NCBI GenBank assembly: GCA_002476905.1
Contig: DLND01000052.1
Span: 3,411-15,973 of the forward strand
From: Flavobacteriales bacterium UBA7519
GTDB taxonomy: Bacteria; Bacteroidota; Bacteroidia; Flavobacteriales; Weeksellaceae
DNA: 12,563 bases
Direction of reading: 5' to 3'
The translations under genes were made by a program, and so were the position numbers. Below the pieces are notes generated by a model. The model saw only the letters and a list, made by a program, of their open reading frames with translations, did not search any database and was not told where the DNA came from. Shown piece by piece: positions 6,922-12,563 of this stretch. How positions within the stretch are numbered: position 1 is the stretch's first letter; each line of letters starts with the position of its first letter.

Positions 6922-7035
6922 ATCGAATCGCACGCAGCCCGACTTGAGCGGAAATCCTTTTTTGCCAACCGTTGAGTTCTATTTAAACTAAAATCGTCTT
7001 GCAAAAAAGATTGGGAGCGGAAGGCGGATTAAGCT
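6922..7035. repeat. Composite repeat, second half, copy B1
   Basis: Contains CGCAGCCCGACTTGAGCGG, then AAATCCTTTTTTGC, GTTCTATTTAAA and finally GCAAAAAAGATTGGGAGCGG, continuing through GGCGGATTAAGCTGCCC. The same order occurs at 12464-12563. The words CCTTTTTTGC and GCAAAAAAG are complementary, so the element can fold with a loop of about 35 bases. A short reading frame across it (KKDWERKAD) has no start and is not kept in frame upstream in the second copy, so I treat it as non-coding. Confidence 0.8.
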
Positions 7036-7071
7036 GCCCAAATTATTTTTATTTTGTTGACTTTATAAATT

Positions 7072-7123
7072 TTGGCTAAAGCCAATTCCTAATTTCCTTT
7101 CTAAGACGGGCTAAAGCCCGCCT
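7072..7123. repeat. Two GGCTAAAGCC hairpins after argE
   Basis: TTGGCTAAAGCCAA (7072-7085) and CGGGCTAAAGCCCG (7107-7120) are two small palindromes with the same TAAA loop. They lie 14 bases beyond the argE stop on its downstream side. They may mark the argE mRNA 3' end. No U-tract follows on the minus strand, so a terminator call is not justified. GGGCTAAAGCCC is a word I associate with intergenic repeats in flavobacterial genomes. Confidence 0.65.
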
Positions 7124-7133
7124 CTATTTATAT

Positions 7134-8216
7134 TTATAAAACTATTTCTAATATTTTGATGTAAATATCGATTCCTTCACGGATTTCGTCGATGTAAACA
7201 AACTCGTCCGCTGTGTGAGAACGCAGACTATCGCCAACGCCCAACTTGACCGACGTACACGGAATAATCGCTTGGTCGGAAGATGTCGGCGAACCGTAAG
7301 TTGTCCTTCCCAAAGCCAATCCAGCCTGAACAAAGGGATGAGTGACTTCTATTTTTGAGGAATTGAGACGGAATGACCTCGGCGTGAGTTTCGATTTCAT
7401 CTGAGATTGGATGATTTCAAAAACTTCTCGATTCGTATATTCATCTGTGACCCGCACGTCCAGAGTGAAATTGCATTTTTCTGGAACCACATTGTGCTGA
7501 GTTCCGGCATTGATAACCGACAAAGTCACTTTCACTTCGCCCAGATAATCCGAAACTTTCGGAAATTTGAAATCCAGAATATTCTGCAAATCCTTCATAC
7601 ATTTCACAATCGCATTGTCATTGTTCGGATGCGCTGCGTGAGAAGGCGTTCCCGTCATTTCGCCATCAATCACCAATAAACCTTTCTCTGCAATGGCCAG
7701 ATTCATTTTGGTTGGTTCGCCTACGATGGCCAATTCTACATTCGGAAGTTGAGGAAATAAGGCTTCAATCCCATCCAAACCAGAGATTTCTTCTTCAGCC
7801 GTTAAAGCAATTACTAAATTATAAGTCAAATCTTCGGCTTCATAAAAATAAAGAAACGTCTGCGCCATTGCCACCAAAGACGCACCTGCATCGTTGCTTC
7901 CCAAACCAAATAATTTCCCCTCTTTTTCCACAGGAATAAACGGGTCCAAAGTATAAGCTTTGTTCGGTTTTACTGTGTCGTGATGCGTATTGAGAAGAAT
8001 CGAAGGTTTGCCTGCATCAAAATATTTGTTGGTTGCCCAAATGTTATTTTTGAATCGGTTAACTGCAATTTGATGCTCATTGAAAAATCCTTCTATGATG
8101 AGCGAAACATTATATTCGTCGCGGCTCATAGACGGTGTGGCAATGAGTTTTTTCAGTAATTTGACTGCATTTTCCGTTAATTCTTCTCTGCTAAAGACAG
8201 ATTTCAGTTCCTTCAT
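7134..8216 (-). CDS. argE: M20-family deacylase of the arginine pathway (acylornithine/acylcitrulline deacetylase)
   Basis: The 360-residue protein is a two-metal M20 amidohydrolase. Seen: NTHHDTV with metal ligand H78 and D80; GLGSNDAGAS with bridging D109; TAEEEISG with catalytic E141 and metal ligand E142; VGEPT (E167); the dimerisation domain with SHAAHP; and the C-terminal RSHTADEF with metal ligand H334. All catalytic positions are present. The neighbouring transcarbamylase works on acylated ornithine, so the expected substrate is N-acetyl- or N-succinylcitrulline, giving citrulline for argG. Its annotation as acetylornithine deacetylase would therefore be imprecise. The ATG at 8216 lies 26 bases inside the end of argB and is preceded by AGGA, so the two are translationally coupled. 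Confidence 0.93.
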   Translation of the reverse strand: MKELKSVFSREELTENAVKLLKKLIATPSMSRDEYNVSLIIEGFFNEHQIAVNRFKNNIWATNKYFDAGKPSILLNTHHDTVKPNKAYTLDPFIPVEKEGKLFGLGSNDAGASLVAMAQTFLYFYEAEDLTYNLVIALTAEEEISGLDGIEALFPQLPNVELAIVGEPTKMNLAIAEKGLLVIDGEMTGTPSHAAHPNNDNAIVKCMKDLQNILDFKFPKVSDYLGEVKVTLSVINAGTQHNVVPEKCNFTLDVRVTDEYTNREVFEIIQSQMKSKLTPRSFRLNSSKIEVTHPFVQAGLALGRTTYGSPTSSDQAIIPCTSVKLGVGDSLRSHTADEFVYIDEIREGIDIYIKILEIVL

Positions 8217-8982
8217 TTCCTAATTTTATTTGGTCTGACAGTTTTTTTTCATTGATCAGAAACACTTTCTGAACGCCATTTTCTTTGGCCACGAAAGCAT
8301 TGTGTAGCTTTGGTAAAATCCCTTTATGAAGTTTTCCTTGGGATTTTAATTCAGAAAATTCTTGTTTGTTGATGGTTTTCAAATTTGAATTTTCGTCCTC
8401 AATATTTTCCAAAACGCCATTTTTATCGAAACAAAACAGCAATTCTGTATCGAAATGTTTTGATAAAGCTTGAGCGATAGTTCCGGCAATCGTGTCTGCG
8501 TTGGTGTTGAACAGATTTCCTTTTTTATCGTGAGTGATTGCAGAAAACACCGGAACCAGACCCAGATTTATCATATTAATGATCAATTCGTGATTGATAC
8601 TTTTTTCGTCTATATCGCCAACAAATCCAAAATCAACCGTTGGATGCTGGCGTTTTTCGGCTTGAATCATATTGCCGTCTACACCGGAAAATCCAATCGC
8701 ATTGCAGTTGAAACTTTGTAGTTTGGCAACCAAATTTTTATTAATTCTTCCTGCGTAAACCATTGTCACGAGTTTCAACGTTTTTTTGTTGGTAATCCTT
8801 CGTCCATCAATCATTGTTTGTGTGATTTTCAGTTTTTCCGCCAGCGTTTCGGCTAATTTTCCGCCACCGTGAATGAGGATTTTTGCGTCTTCGATTTTTG
8901 AAAATTGCTCAAGGAAAGCTTTCAATGATTTTTTGTCATCGATTAAATTTCCTCCGATTTTTATGATGTGTAGTTTTTGCAT
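8191..8982 (-). CDS. argB: N-acylglutamate kinase (acetylglutamate kinase family)
   Basis: The 263-residue amino-acid kinase phosphorylates N-acetylglutamate, or possibly N-succinylglutamate, in the second step of the arginine pathway. Seen: IIKIGGN with K8; the glycine loop HGGGK (38-42); DGRRITNKKTL (59-69) at the acylglutamate site; NTNADTIAG (159-167) with D163; and KGILPKL with K225, matching the K8/D162/K217 set of the E. coli enzyme. It lacks the N-terminal helix of the arginine-inhibited hexameric form. A TTG twelve bases further upstream could extend it by four residues, but the ATG at 8982 (MQKLHIIKIGG) matches the family start, so I use it. Its end overlaps the argE start by 26 bases. 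The gap towards argF' is filled by a structured repeat. Confidence 0.95.
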   Translation of the reverse strand: MQKLHIIKIGGNLIDDKKSLKAFLEQFSKIEDAKILIHGGGKLAETLAEKLKITQTMIDGRRITNKKTLKLVTMVYAGRINKNLVAKLQSFNCNAIGFSGVDGNMIQAEKRQHPTVDFGFVGDIDEKSINHELIINMINLGLVPVFSAITHDKKGNLFNTNADTIAGTIAQALSKHFDTELLFCFDKNGVLENIEDENSNLKTINKQEFSELKSQGKLHKGILPKLHNAFVAKENGVQKVFLINEKKLSDQIKLGNEGTEICL

Positions 8983-9008
8983 TTTTGTTTTCAATTCTTA
9001 CATAATTT

Positions 9009-9129
9009 ACACAAAGGCACAAGGATTACTAATTATGCAATATTGTGTTTTAAGGCACAAAGTTTTAAAATCTTTGATTTTTTTGTGCCTTAAAATTCTT
9101 TTCAAAAAAAATCTTTTGTGCCTTTGTGT
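9009..9129. repeat. CACAAAG-family nested inverted repeats between argF' and argB
   Basis: The outer arms ACACAAAGGCACAA (9009-9022) and TTGTGCCTTTGTGT (about 9116-9129) are complementary. Nested inside is a perfect 14-bp stem, TTTTAAGGCACAAA (9048-9061) with TTTGTGCCTTAAAA (9082-9095), around a 20-base loop. The right outer arm ends directly at the argF' stop codon. Small frames through it translate to leucine/cysteine-rich strings and are not real genes. It may separate the argF' and argB parts of the mRNA. Confidence 0.8.
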
Positions 9130-10089
9130 TTAACATTTATCTAACTCATCCAAAATTTCAGAAAACACAACTTGAGCAGAAAAAATTCTGTTTTTTGCTT
9201 GCTGATAGATGATTGAGTTTTCTCTATCCATTACTTCATCACTCAATTCAAGATTTCTACGAACTGGCAAACAATGCATTACTTTCGCTTGATTGGTTAA
9301 TTCTAATTTTTCATTGGTTAACATCCAATTTTCATCGACTTCCAGCACTTTTGCATAATCATCAAACGAAGACCAATTTTTCACATAAACGAAATCCGCA
9401 TCTTTCAAAGCTTCGTCCTGATTATGAATCACAGGCGTATCTTTTGTGAAATTTTTGTCTAAATCATAACCTTCAGGATTTGTGATTACAAAATCAACAT
9501 CCAGTTGTTGCATCCATTCGGTGAACGAGTTTCCGACAGCCTGTGCAATCGGTTTGATGTGAGGTGCCCAAGTCAAAACAACTTTTGGCTTTCGCGTTTC
9601 TGTCCAATTTTCTGTGATTGTAATGCAATCTGCCAGACTTTGCAACGGATGACGCGTCGCTGATTCCAGAGAAATAATAGGAACTTTGGCGTGTTTCAGA
9701 AATTGACTTAAAATACTTTCGTTCACATCATCTTCCTTGTTTTTCATTCCTGCAAAACATCTTACGGCAATGATATCGCAATATTGATTCAGAACTTCTA
9801 TTGCATCTGTAATATGTTCAACTGTGTCTCCGTTCATAACAGTTCCATCAGCGAATTCCAGATTCCAAGCTTCTTGTGCAGCGTTGAGAACTAAGACGTT
9901 TAATCCTAAATTCTGAGCTGCGATTTGTGAACTTAATCTTGTTCTGAGGCTTGAATTAAGAAATACCAGTCCAATTGTTTTCCCTTTTCCTTTTGTTGGA
10001 TTATCTAAAGGGTTTTCTTTTATTTTTAAAGCTTTTGCAATGGTTTCTTGCAAATTATCTATATCGTAAACCGAAGTGAAATTTTTCAT
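9130..10089 (-). CDS. argF': N-acylornithine carbamoyltransferase (ArgF' type), probably N-succinylornithine-specific
   Basis: The 319-residue transcarbamylase moves the carbamoyl group to acylated ornithine. Seen: carbamoyl-phosphate loop SSLRTR (46-51), MNGDTVEH (85-92), ESATRHPLQ (142-150), TWAPH (173-177), YVKNW with K237, and HCLPVRR (272-278). The SSLRTR and HCLPVRR forms and the overall pattern follow the Bacteroides fragilis succinylornithine enzyme, not the true ornithine enzyme, which has STRTR and an SMG loop. From the literature: Glu92 of the Xanthomonas acetylornithine enzyme aligns with Pro90 of the Bacteroides enzyme, and changing Glu92 to Pro, Ser, Ala or Val turns the former into a succinylornithine enzyme. 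Here the aligned residue is V90, so I infer succinylornithine as substrate. The gene lies between argD and argB in the same direction. Confidence 0.93.
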   Translation of the reverse strand: MKNFTSVYDIDNLQETIAKALKIKENPLDNPTKGKGKTIGLVFLNSSLRTRLSSQIAAQNLGLNVLVLNAAQEAWNLEFADGTVMNGDTVEHITDAIEVLNQYCDIIAVRCFAGMKNKEDDVNESILSQFLKHAKVPIISLESATRHPLQSLADCITITENWTETRKPKVVLTWAPHIKPIAQAVGNSFTEWMQQLDVDFVITNPEGYDLDKNFTKDTPVIHNQDEALKDADFVYVKNWSSFDDYAKVLEVDENWMLTNEKLELTNQAKVMHCLPVRRNLELSDEVMDRENSIIYQQAKNRIFSAQVVFSEILDELDKC

Positions 10090-10125
10090 TTTGAATTAAT
10101 TTTCTGAACATACACAATTTTTATT

Positions 10126-10173
10126 TTGTCATCCGAAATAATCTGGATTGCCGAGATTCCTACGGAATGACAA
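10126..10173. repeat. GTCATTCCG palindromic intergenic repeat, copy 3 (reverse orientation)
   Basis: Begins TTGTCATCCG and ends GAGATTCCTACGGAATGACAA. The GGAATC/TACGG side is on the right here and on the left in the copy at 1789-1836, so the element is inverted relative to that copy. It fills half of the 93-base gap between argD and argF' and ends 9 bases beyond the argD stop codon. Confidence 0.75.
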
Positions 10174-10182
10174 TATTGTGTT

Positions 10183-11352
10183 TTAGTTCTCTGTTAAAAT
10201 TTTCTTTTTCTCATCAATCGCTTTCAAAGTTTTTTCTAAAGCGTTGATGAACAAATCGGATTCTTTTTCCGAAATGTTGAGCGCCGGCAAAATCCGCAGA
10301 ACGTTTTTATCATTGGCATTTCCGGTGAAAATAAAATGTTCAAACAACAATTCTTTCCTGACATCTGCGCAGGCTTGGTCGAGCTCAATCCCAATCATCA
10401 GACCGCGCCTTTTGATATTTTTTATGTGAGGAAAATTTTTAATTTTTTCTTCGATGTAAGCTCCAATTTTCTCTGAATTTTCGATTAAATTTTCTTTTTC
10501 GATGACTTCTAAAACCGCTAATCCGGCAACACAAGCGAGATGATTTCCGCCAAATGTTGTTCCCAACAATCCGTAACTCGCTTGGAATTTTGGACTAATC
10601 AAAACACCACCAATCGGAAAACCATTTCCCATTCCTTTTGCAACTGTAATCAAATCCGGTTTGATGTCGAATTCCTGATGCGCAAAGAATTTACCCGAAC
10701 GTCCATAACCAGACTGAACTTCGTCTAAAATCAAAACTGCATCATTTTCTTTACACAATTTTTCAATCGTTAAAACAAAATCTTGCATCAACAAATTGAT
10801 TCCGCCAACACCTTGGATTCCTTCTACAATCACAGCAGAAATTTCGTTTTGATTTTCTGCAAAAATCTTCTCCAATTCTTCTGAATTATTGAATTCACAT
10901 TTGATGAAATTTTCAGATTCATTAACTGGTGCTACAATTTTTGGATTATCTGTTACCGCAACTGCAGCCGAAGTTCTTCCGTGAAAAGACTCAGAAAAAT
11001 AAACGACTTTCTTTTTATTATTATGGAATGAAGCTAATTTCAAAGCGTTTTCATTCGCTTCCGCTCCAGAATTACATAAGAACAATGAATAATCTTCGTA
11101 ACCTGACAATTTTCCTAACTTTTCAGCTAATTCTTCCTGAATTTTGTTCTCCACAGAATTGGAATAAAAGCTGATTTTCTCCAATTGATTTTTCAATTTC
11201 TCAACATAATGCGGATGATTGTGACCAATGGAAATCACAGCGTGACCGCCATAAAAATCGAGGTACTGCTGTCCGTTTTCGTCCCAAAGAAAAGAACCTT
11301 GAGCTTTTACCGGATTGATGTTGAAGAGTGGATAGACGTTGAATAAATTCAT
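10183..11352 (-). CDS. argD: N-acylornithine aminotransferase (class III, PLP-dependent)
   Basis: The 389-residue enzyme transfers an amino group from glutamate to N-acetyl- or N-succinylglutamate semialdehyde. Seen: LDFYGGHAVISIGHNHP (31-47), the phosphate-binding CNSGAEANE (93-101), SFHGRT (122-127), the LILDEVQSGYGRSG motif with D210 contacting the pyridine nitrogen, AKGMGNGFPIGG with Schiff-base lysine K239, and GTTFGGN near residue 260. The frame can be extended by 18 residues to a TTG at 11406, but that part is coded by a tandem heptamer repeat. The family starts close to FNVYPLFNINPV, so I take the ATG at 11352. The gene follows argC after 43 bases. Whether the acyl group is acetyl or succinyl cannot be told from this protein. 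Confidence 0.95.
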   Translation of the reverse strand: MNLFNVYPLFNINPVKAQGSFLWDENGQQYLDFYGGHAVISIGHNHPHYVEKLKNQLEKISFYSNSVENKIQEELAEKLGKLSGYEDYSLFLCNSGAEANENALKLASFHNNKKKVVYFSESFHGRTSAAVAVTDNPKIVAPVNESENFIKCEFNNSEELEKIFAENQNEISAVIVEGIQGVGGINLLMQDFVLTIEKLCKENDAVLILDEVQSGYGRSGKFFAHQEFDIKPDLITVAKGMGNGFPIGGVLISPKFQASYGLLGTTFGGNHLACVAGLAVLEVIEKENLIENSEKIGAYIEEKIKNFPHIKNIKRRGLMIGIELDQACADVRKELLFEHFIFTGNANDKNVLRILPALNISEKESDLFINALEKTLKAIDEKKKILTEN

Positions 11353-11355
11353 TTT

Positions 11356-11390
11356 GGTTGATGGTTGTCGGTTGATAGTTGATAGTTGAT
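11356..11390. repeat. Five tandem heptamers between argC and argD
   Basis: On the plus strand the units are GGTTGAT, GGTTGTC, GGTTGAT, AGTTGAT and AGTTGAT, giving 35 bases in perfect 7-base register. The tract occupies nearly the whole gap and ends 3 bases upstream of the argD ATG. A 7-base unit shifts the reading frame at each change in copy number, which argues against it being part of the argD coding region. Confidence 0.85.
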
Positions 11391-11395
11391 TGACT

Positions 11396-12361
11396 TTAAA
11401 AAGCAATTGGTTTTAGGTTTAATCCAAGATTTTGTTCCCAACCATTTGCTATATTCATATTTTGAACAGCCTGTCCGGAGGCACCTTTCAAAAGGTTGTC
11501 AATCGCGGAATGAACTGCTATTTTGTTTCCTTGTTTTTCGATTTGGATGACACAGAAATTGGTATTAACGACCTGTTTCATATCCATCGGTTTTTCTGAA
11601 ACTTTCACAAAAGGGGAATCTTTGTAAAATTCTTTATATAATTCGTCAATTTTTTCTGATTCTAAATCACAATCAATAATTGAACTGGTGAAAATCCCTC
11701 TTGCAAAATCGCCGCGCCACGGAACAAAATTGAGTTCTACTTCTTGATTATTCAGCGAATTGACTTGTTTTAAAATCTCGTCAACGTGCTGATGATTCAG
11801 TGTTTTGTAAGCCGAAATGTTATCATTTCTCCAAGTGAAATGCGTTGTCGCCTGCAAAGATTGTCCTGCTCCGGTTGAACCCGTAATTCCTGTTGTGTAA
11901 ACATCTTTCAACAGATTTTCTTTTGCTAAAGGCAATAACGCCAACTGAATCGCAGTTGCAAAACATCCAGGGTTAGCAATACTTTTCGAATTCTGAATTT
12001 CATTAAAATGAATCTCTGGCAAACCATAAACAAAATCTCTGCTTCCAAAATGGGTAGAAAGTCGGAAATCGTTTCCTAAATCTATTATTAATACCTCATC
12101 GTCTGCTGGTCTTTCTGCAAGCCATTTTGCACTTTCTGTGTGAGGCAAGCAAAGAAAAAGAATATCAACCGGACGCAATGTATTTTCTAAAACCAAATCG
12201 CAAACGGAATCTAAATCCGGATACAAATCCGAAATCTTAACGCCGGAATTGGAACGACTGTACAAAAATTTTAATTCTATATTCGGATGAAAAGCCAGCA
12301 AACGAACAAGTTCGCTTCCTGTGTAACCGTTGGCACCGATGATTCCGACTGATTTTTTCAT
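11396..12361 (-). CDS. argC: N-acyl-gamma-glutamyl-phosphate reductase
   Basis: The 321-residue NADPH-dependent reductase makes the glutamate-semialdehyde intermediate of the acylated arginine pathway. Seen: the Rossmann motif GIIGANGYTGSELVRLL (6-22), LCLPHTES (70-77), DLGNDFRL (94-101), the active-site SIANPGCFATA with C133, TGITGSTGAG (157-166), the histidine motif LNHQHVDEI (188-196), and FVPWRGDFARGI near residue 220. Start and length are normal. It is the first arg gene in the window. Its 5' leader is a repeat shared with argH, no promoter box was seen before the edge, and the operon probably begins further right. Confidence 0.96.
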   Translation of the reverse strand: MKKSVGIIGANGYTGSELVRLLAFHPNIELKFLYSRSNSGVKISDLYPDLDSVCDLVLENTLRPVDILFLCLPHTESAKWLAERPADDEVLIIDLGNDFRLSTHFGSRDFVYGLPEIHFNEIQNSKSIANPGCFATAIQLALLPLAKENLLKDVYTTGITGSTGAGQSLQATTHFTWRNDNISAYKTLNHQHVDEILKQVNSLNNQEVELNFVPWRGDFARGIFTSSIIDCDLESEKIDELYKEFYKDSPFVKVSEKPMDMKQVVNTNFCVIQIEKQGNKIAVHSAIDNLLKGASGQAVQNMNIANGWEQNLGLNLKPIAF

Positions 12362-12457
12362 TTTTTAATATTTTGAACGCAAAGCGCGCAAAGTTTTTTT
12401 ATTCTTATTGAAAATGTTTTAAGTTCGCAAAGGCGTTTACGCTCAGCAAAAGTTTAT
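12362..12457. repeat. CGCAAAG-family repeat forming the argC leader (A2 of the composite)
   Basis: Begins directly at the argC start codon with AATATTTTGAACGCAAAG, continues with TTATTGAAAATGTTTTAAG and ends with TTCGCAAAGGCGTTTACGCTC. It is nearly identical to 6727-6822 in front of argH and has the same orientation and the same distance to the start codon. Confidence 0.8.
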
Positions 12458-12463
12458 TAATCA

Positions 12464-12563
12464 TTGAATCACTCGCAGCCCGGCTTGAGCGGAAATCCTT
12501 TTTTGCTTGTACTTAAGTTCTATTTAAAATGAAATCGTCTGCAAAAAAGATTGGGAGCGGAAG
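12464..12563. repeat. Composite repeat, second half, copy B2 (cut by the window edge)
   Basis: Contains CGCAGCCCGGCTTGAGCGG, AAATCCTTTTTTGC, GTTCTATTTAAA and GCAAAAAAGATTGGGAGCGG, matching B1 at 6922-7035 in order and spacing with a few base changes and one missing base. It follows A2 after only about 7 bases and continues past the edge of the window. Confidence 0.8.

Noticed and set aside
6984..7030. A possible gene remnant reading CKKDWERKAD in the composite repeat
   Set aside because: The upstream frame is not kept between the two copies because of a one-base difference, and no start codon exists, so it is more likely a chance reading of a non-coding repeat.
7072..7123. The GGCTAAAGCC hairpins as the argE terminator
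   Set aside because: The stems are short and no T-run follows on the minus strand; kept as repeats only.
6727..7133. tRNA, small RNA gene or riboswitch in the 407-base gap upstream of argH
   Set aside because: No cloverleaf, T-loop or known riboswitch core was visible; the gap is accounted for by four repeat elements.
8983..8994. A TTG start four codons upstream for argB
   Set aside because: An ATG directly before the conserved beta strand IIKIGGN is available and fits the family.
8873..9133. An 86-residue plus-strand frame ending in a leucine/cysteine-rich tail
   Set aside because: Its first part is antisense to argB and its second part is the nested repeat; no promoter or family resemblance.
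9130..10089. Plain ornithine carbamoyltransferase (argF/argI)
   Set aside because: The carbamoyl-phosphate loop is SSLRTR and the C-terminal motif is HCLPVRR, with no SMG loop; this matches acylornithine enzymes.
11353..11406. An 18-residue N-terminal extension of argD from a TTG at 11406
   Set aside because: It is coded mainly by the heptamer tract, begins with TTG, and overlaps the end of argC.

Overview
The window reads as chromosomal DNA of a flavobacterium-like Bacteroidota, close to the Chryseobacterium/Weeksellaceae type. The evidence is AT-rich sequence, TAnnTTTG promoter boxes instead of a classical -10 box, little Shine-Dalgarno signal, an ArgF'-type acylornithine transcarbamylase, and intergenic gaps filled with short palindromic repeats. 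The genus is an inference. No phage, IS transposase, CRISPR array, tRNA or rRNA was seen.

Layout. All genes but one lie on the minus strand, so transcription runs from high to low coordinates. The right part (12361 down to 5422) is an arginine gene block in the order argC, argD, argF', argB, argE, argH. A single plus-strand gene, an Lrp/AsnC regulator (4797-5258), separates it from a pyrimidine/carbamoyl-phosphate block: pyrB, carA, a 185-residue membrane protein of unknown function, and the 5' part of carB, which runs off the left edge.

How the genes fit together. CarA and CarB make carbamoyl phosphate. PyrB spends it on pyrimidines and ArgF' spends it on arginine. ArgB, ArgC and ArgD make N-acylornithine from N-acylglutamate. 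ArgF' carbamoylates it while it is still acylated, ArgE removes the acyl group from acylcitrulline, and ArgH splits argininosuccinate to arginine. The first acylation enzyme and argG are not in the window and probably lie to the right of argC. ArgF' has valine at the residue known to separate acetyl- from succinylornithine enzymes, which points to succinylated intermediates.

Regulation and non-coding content. Upstream of pyrB there is a canonical promoter, a nearly leaderless 24-codon reading frame ending in a U-rich stretch, and a hairpin with a U-tract. The order resembles the UTP-sensing pyrBI attenuator of enterobacteria and is the best candidate here for an undescribed regulatory device. 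A second terminator lies between pyrB and carA. Almost every gap between genes holds a member of one of about six repeat families. Two near-identical A-B composite repeats in direct orientation bracket argC-argD-argF'-argB-argE, and their A halves form the 5' leaders of argC and argH. Apart from the pyrB and lrp promoters, I saw no TAnnTTTG box upstream of any gene, so the arg genes are probably read from a promoter beyond the right edge.
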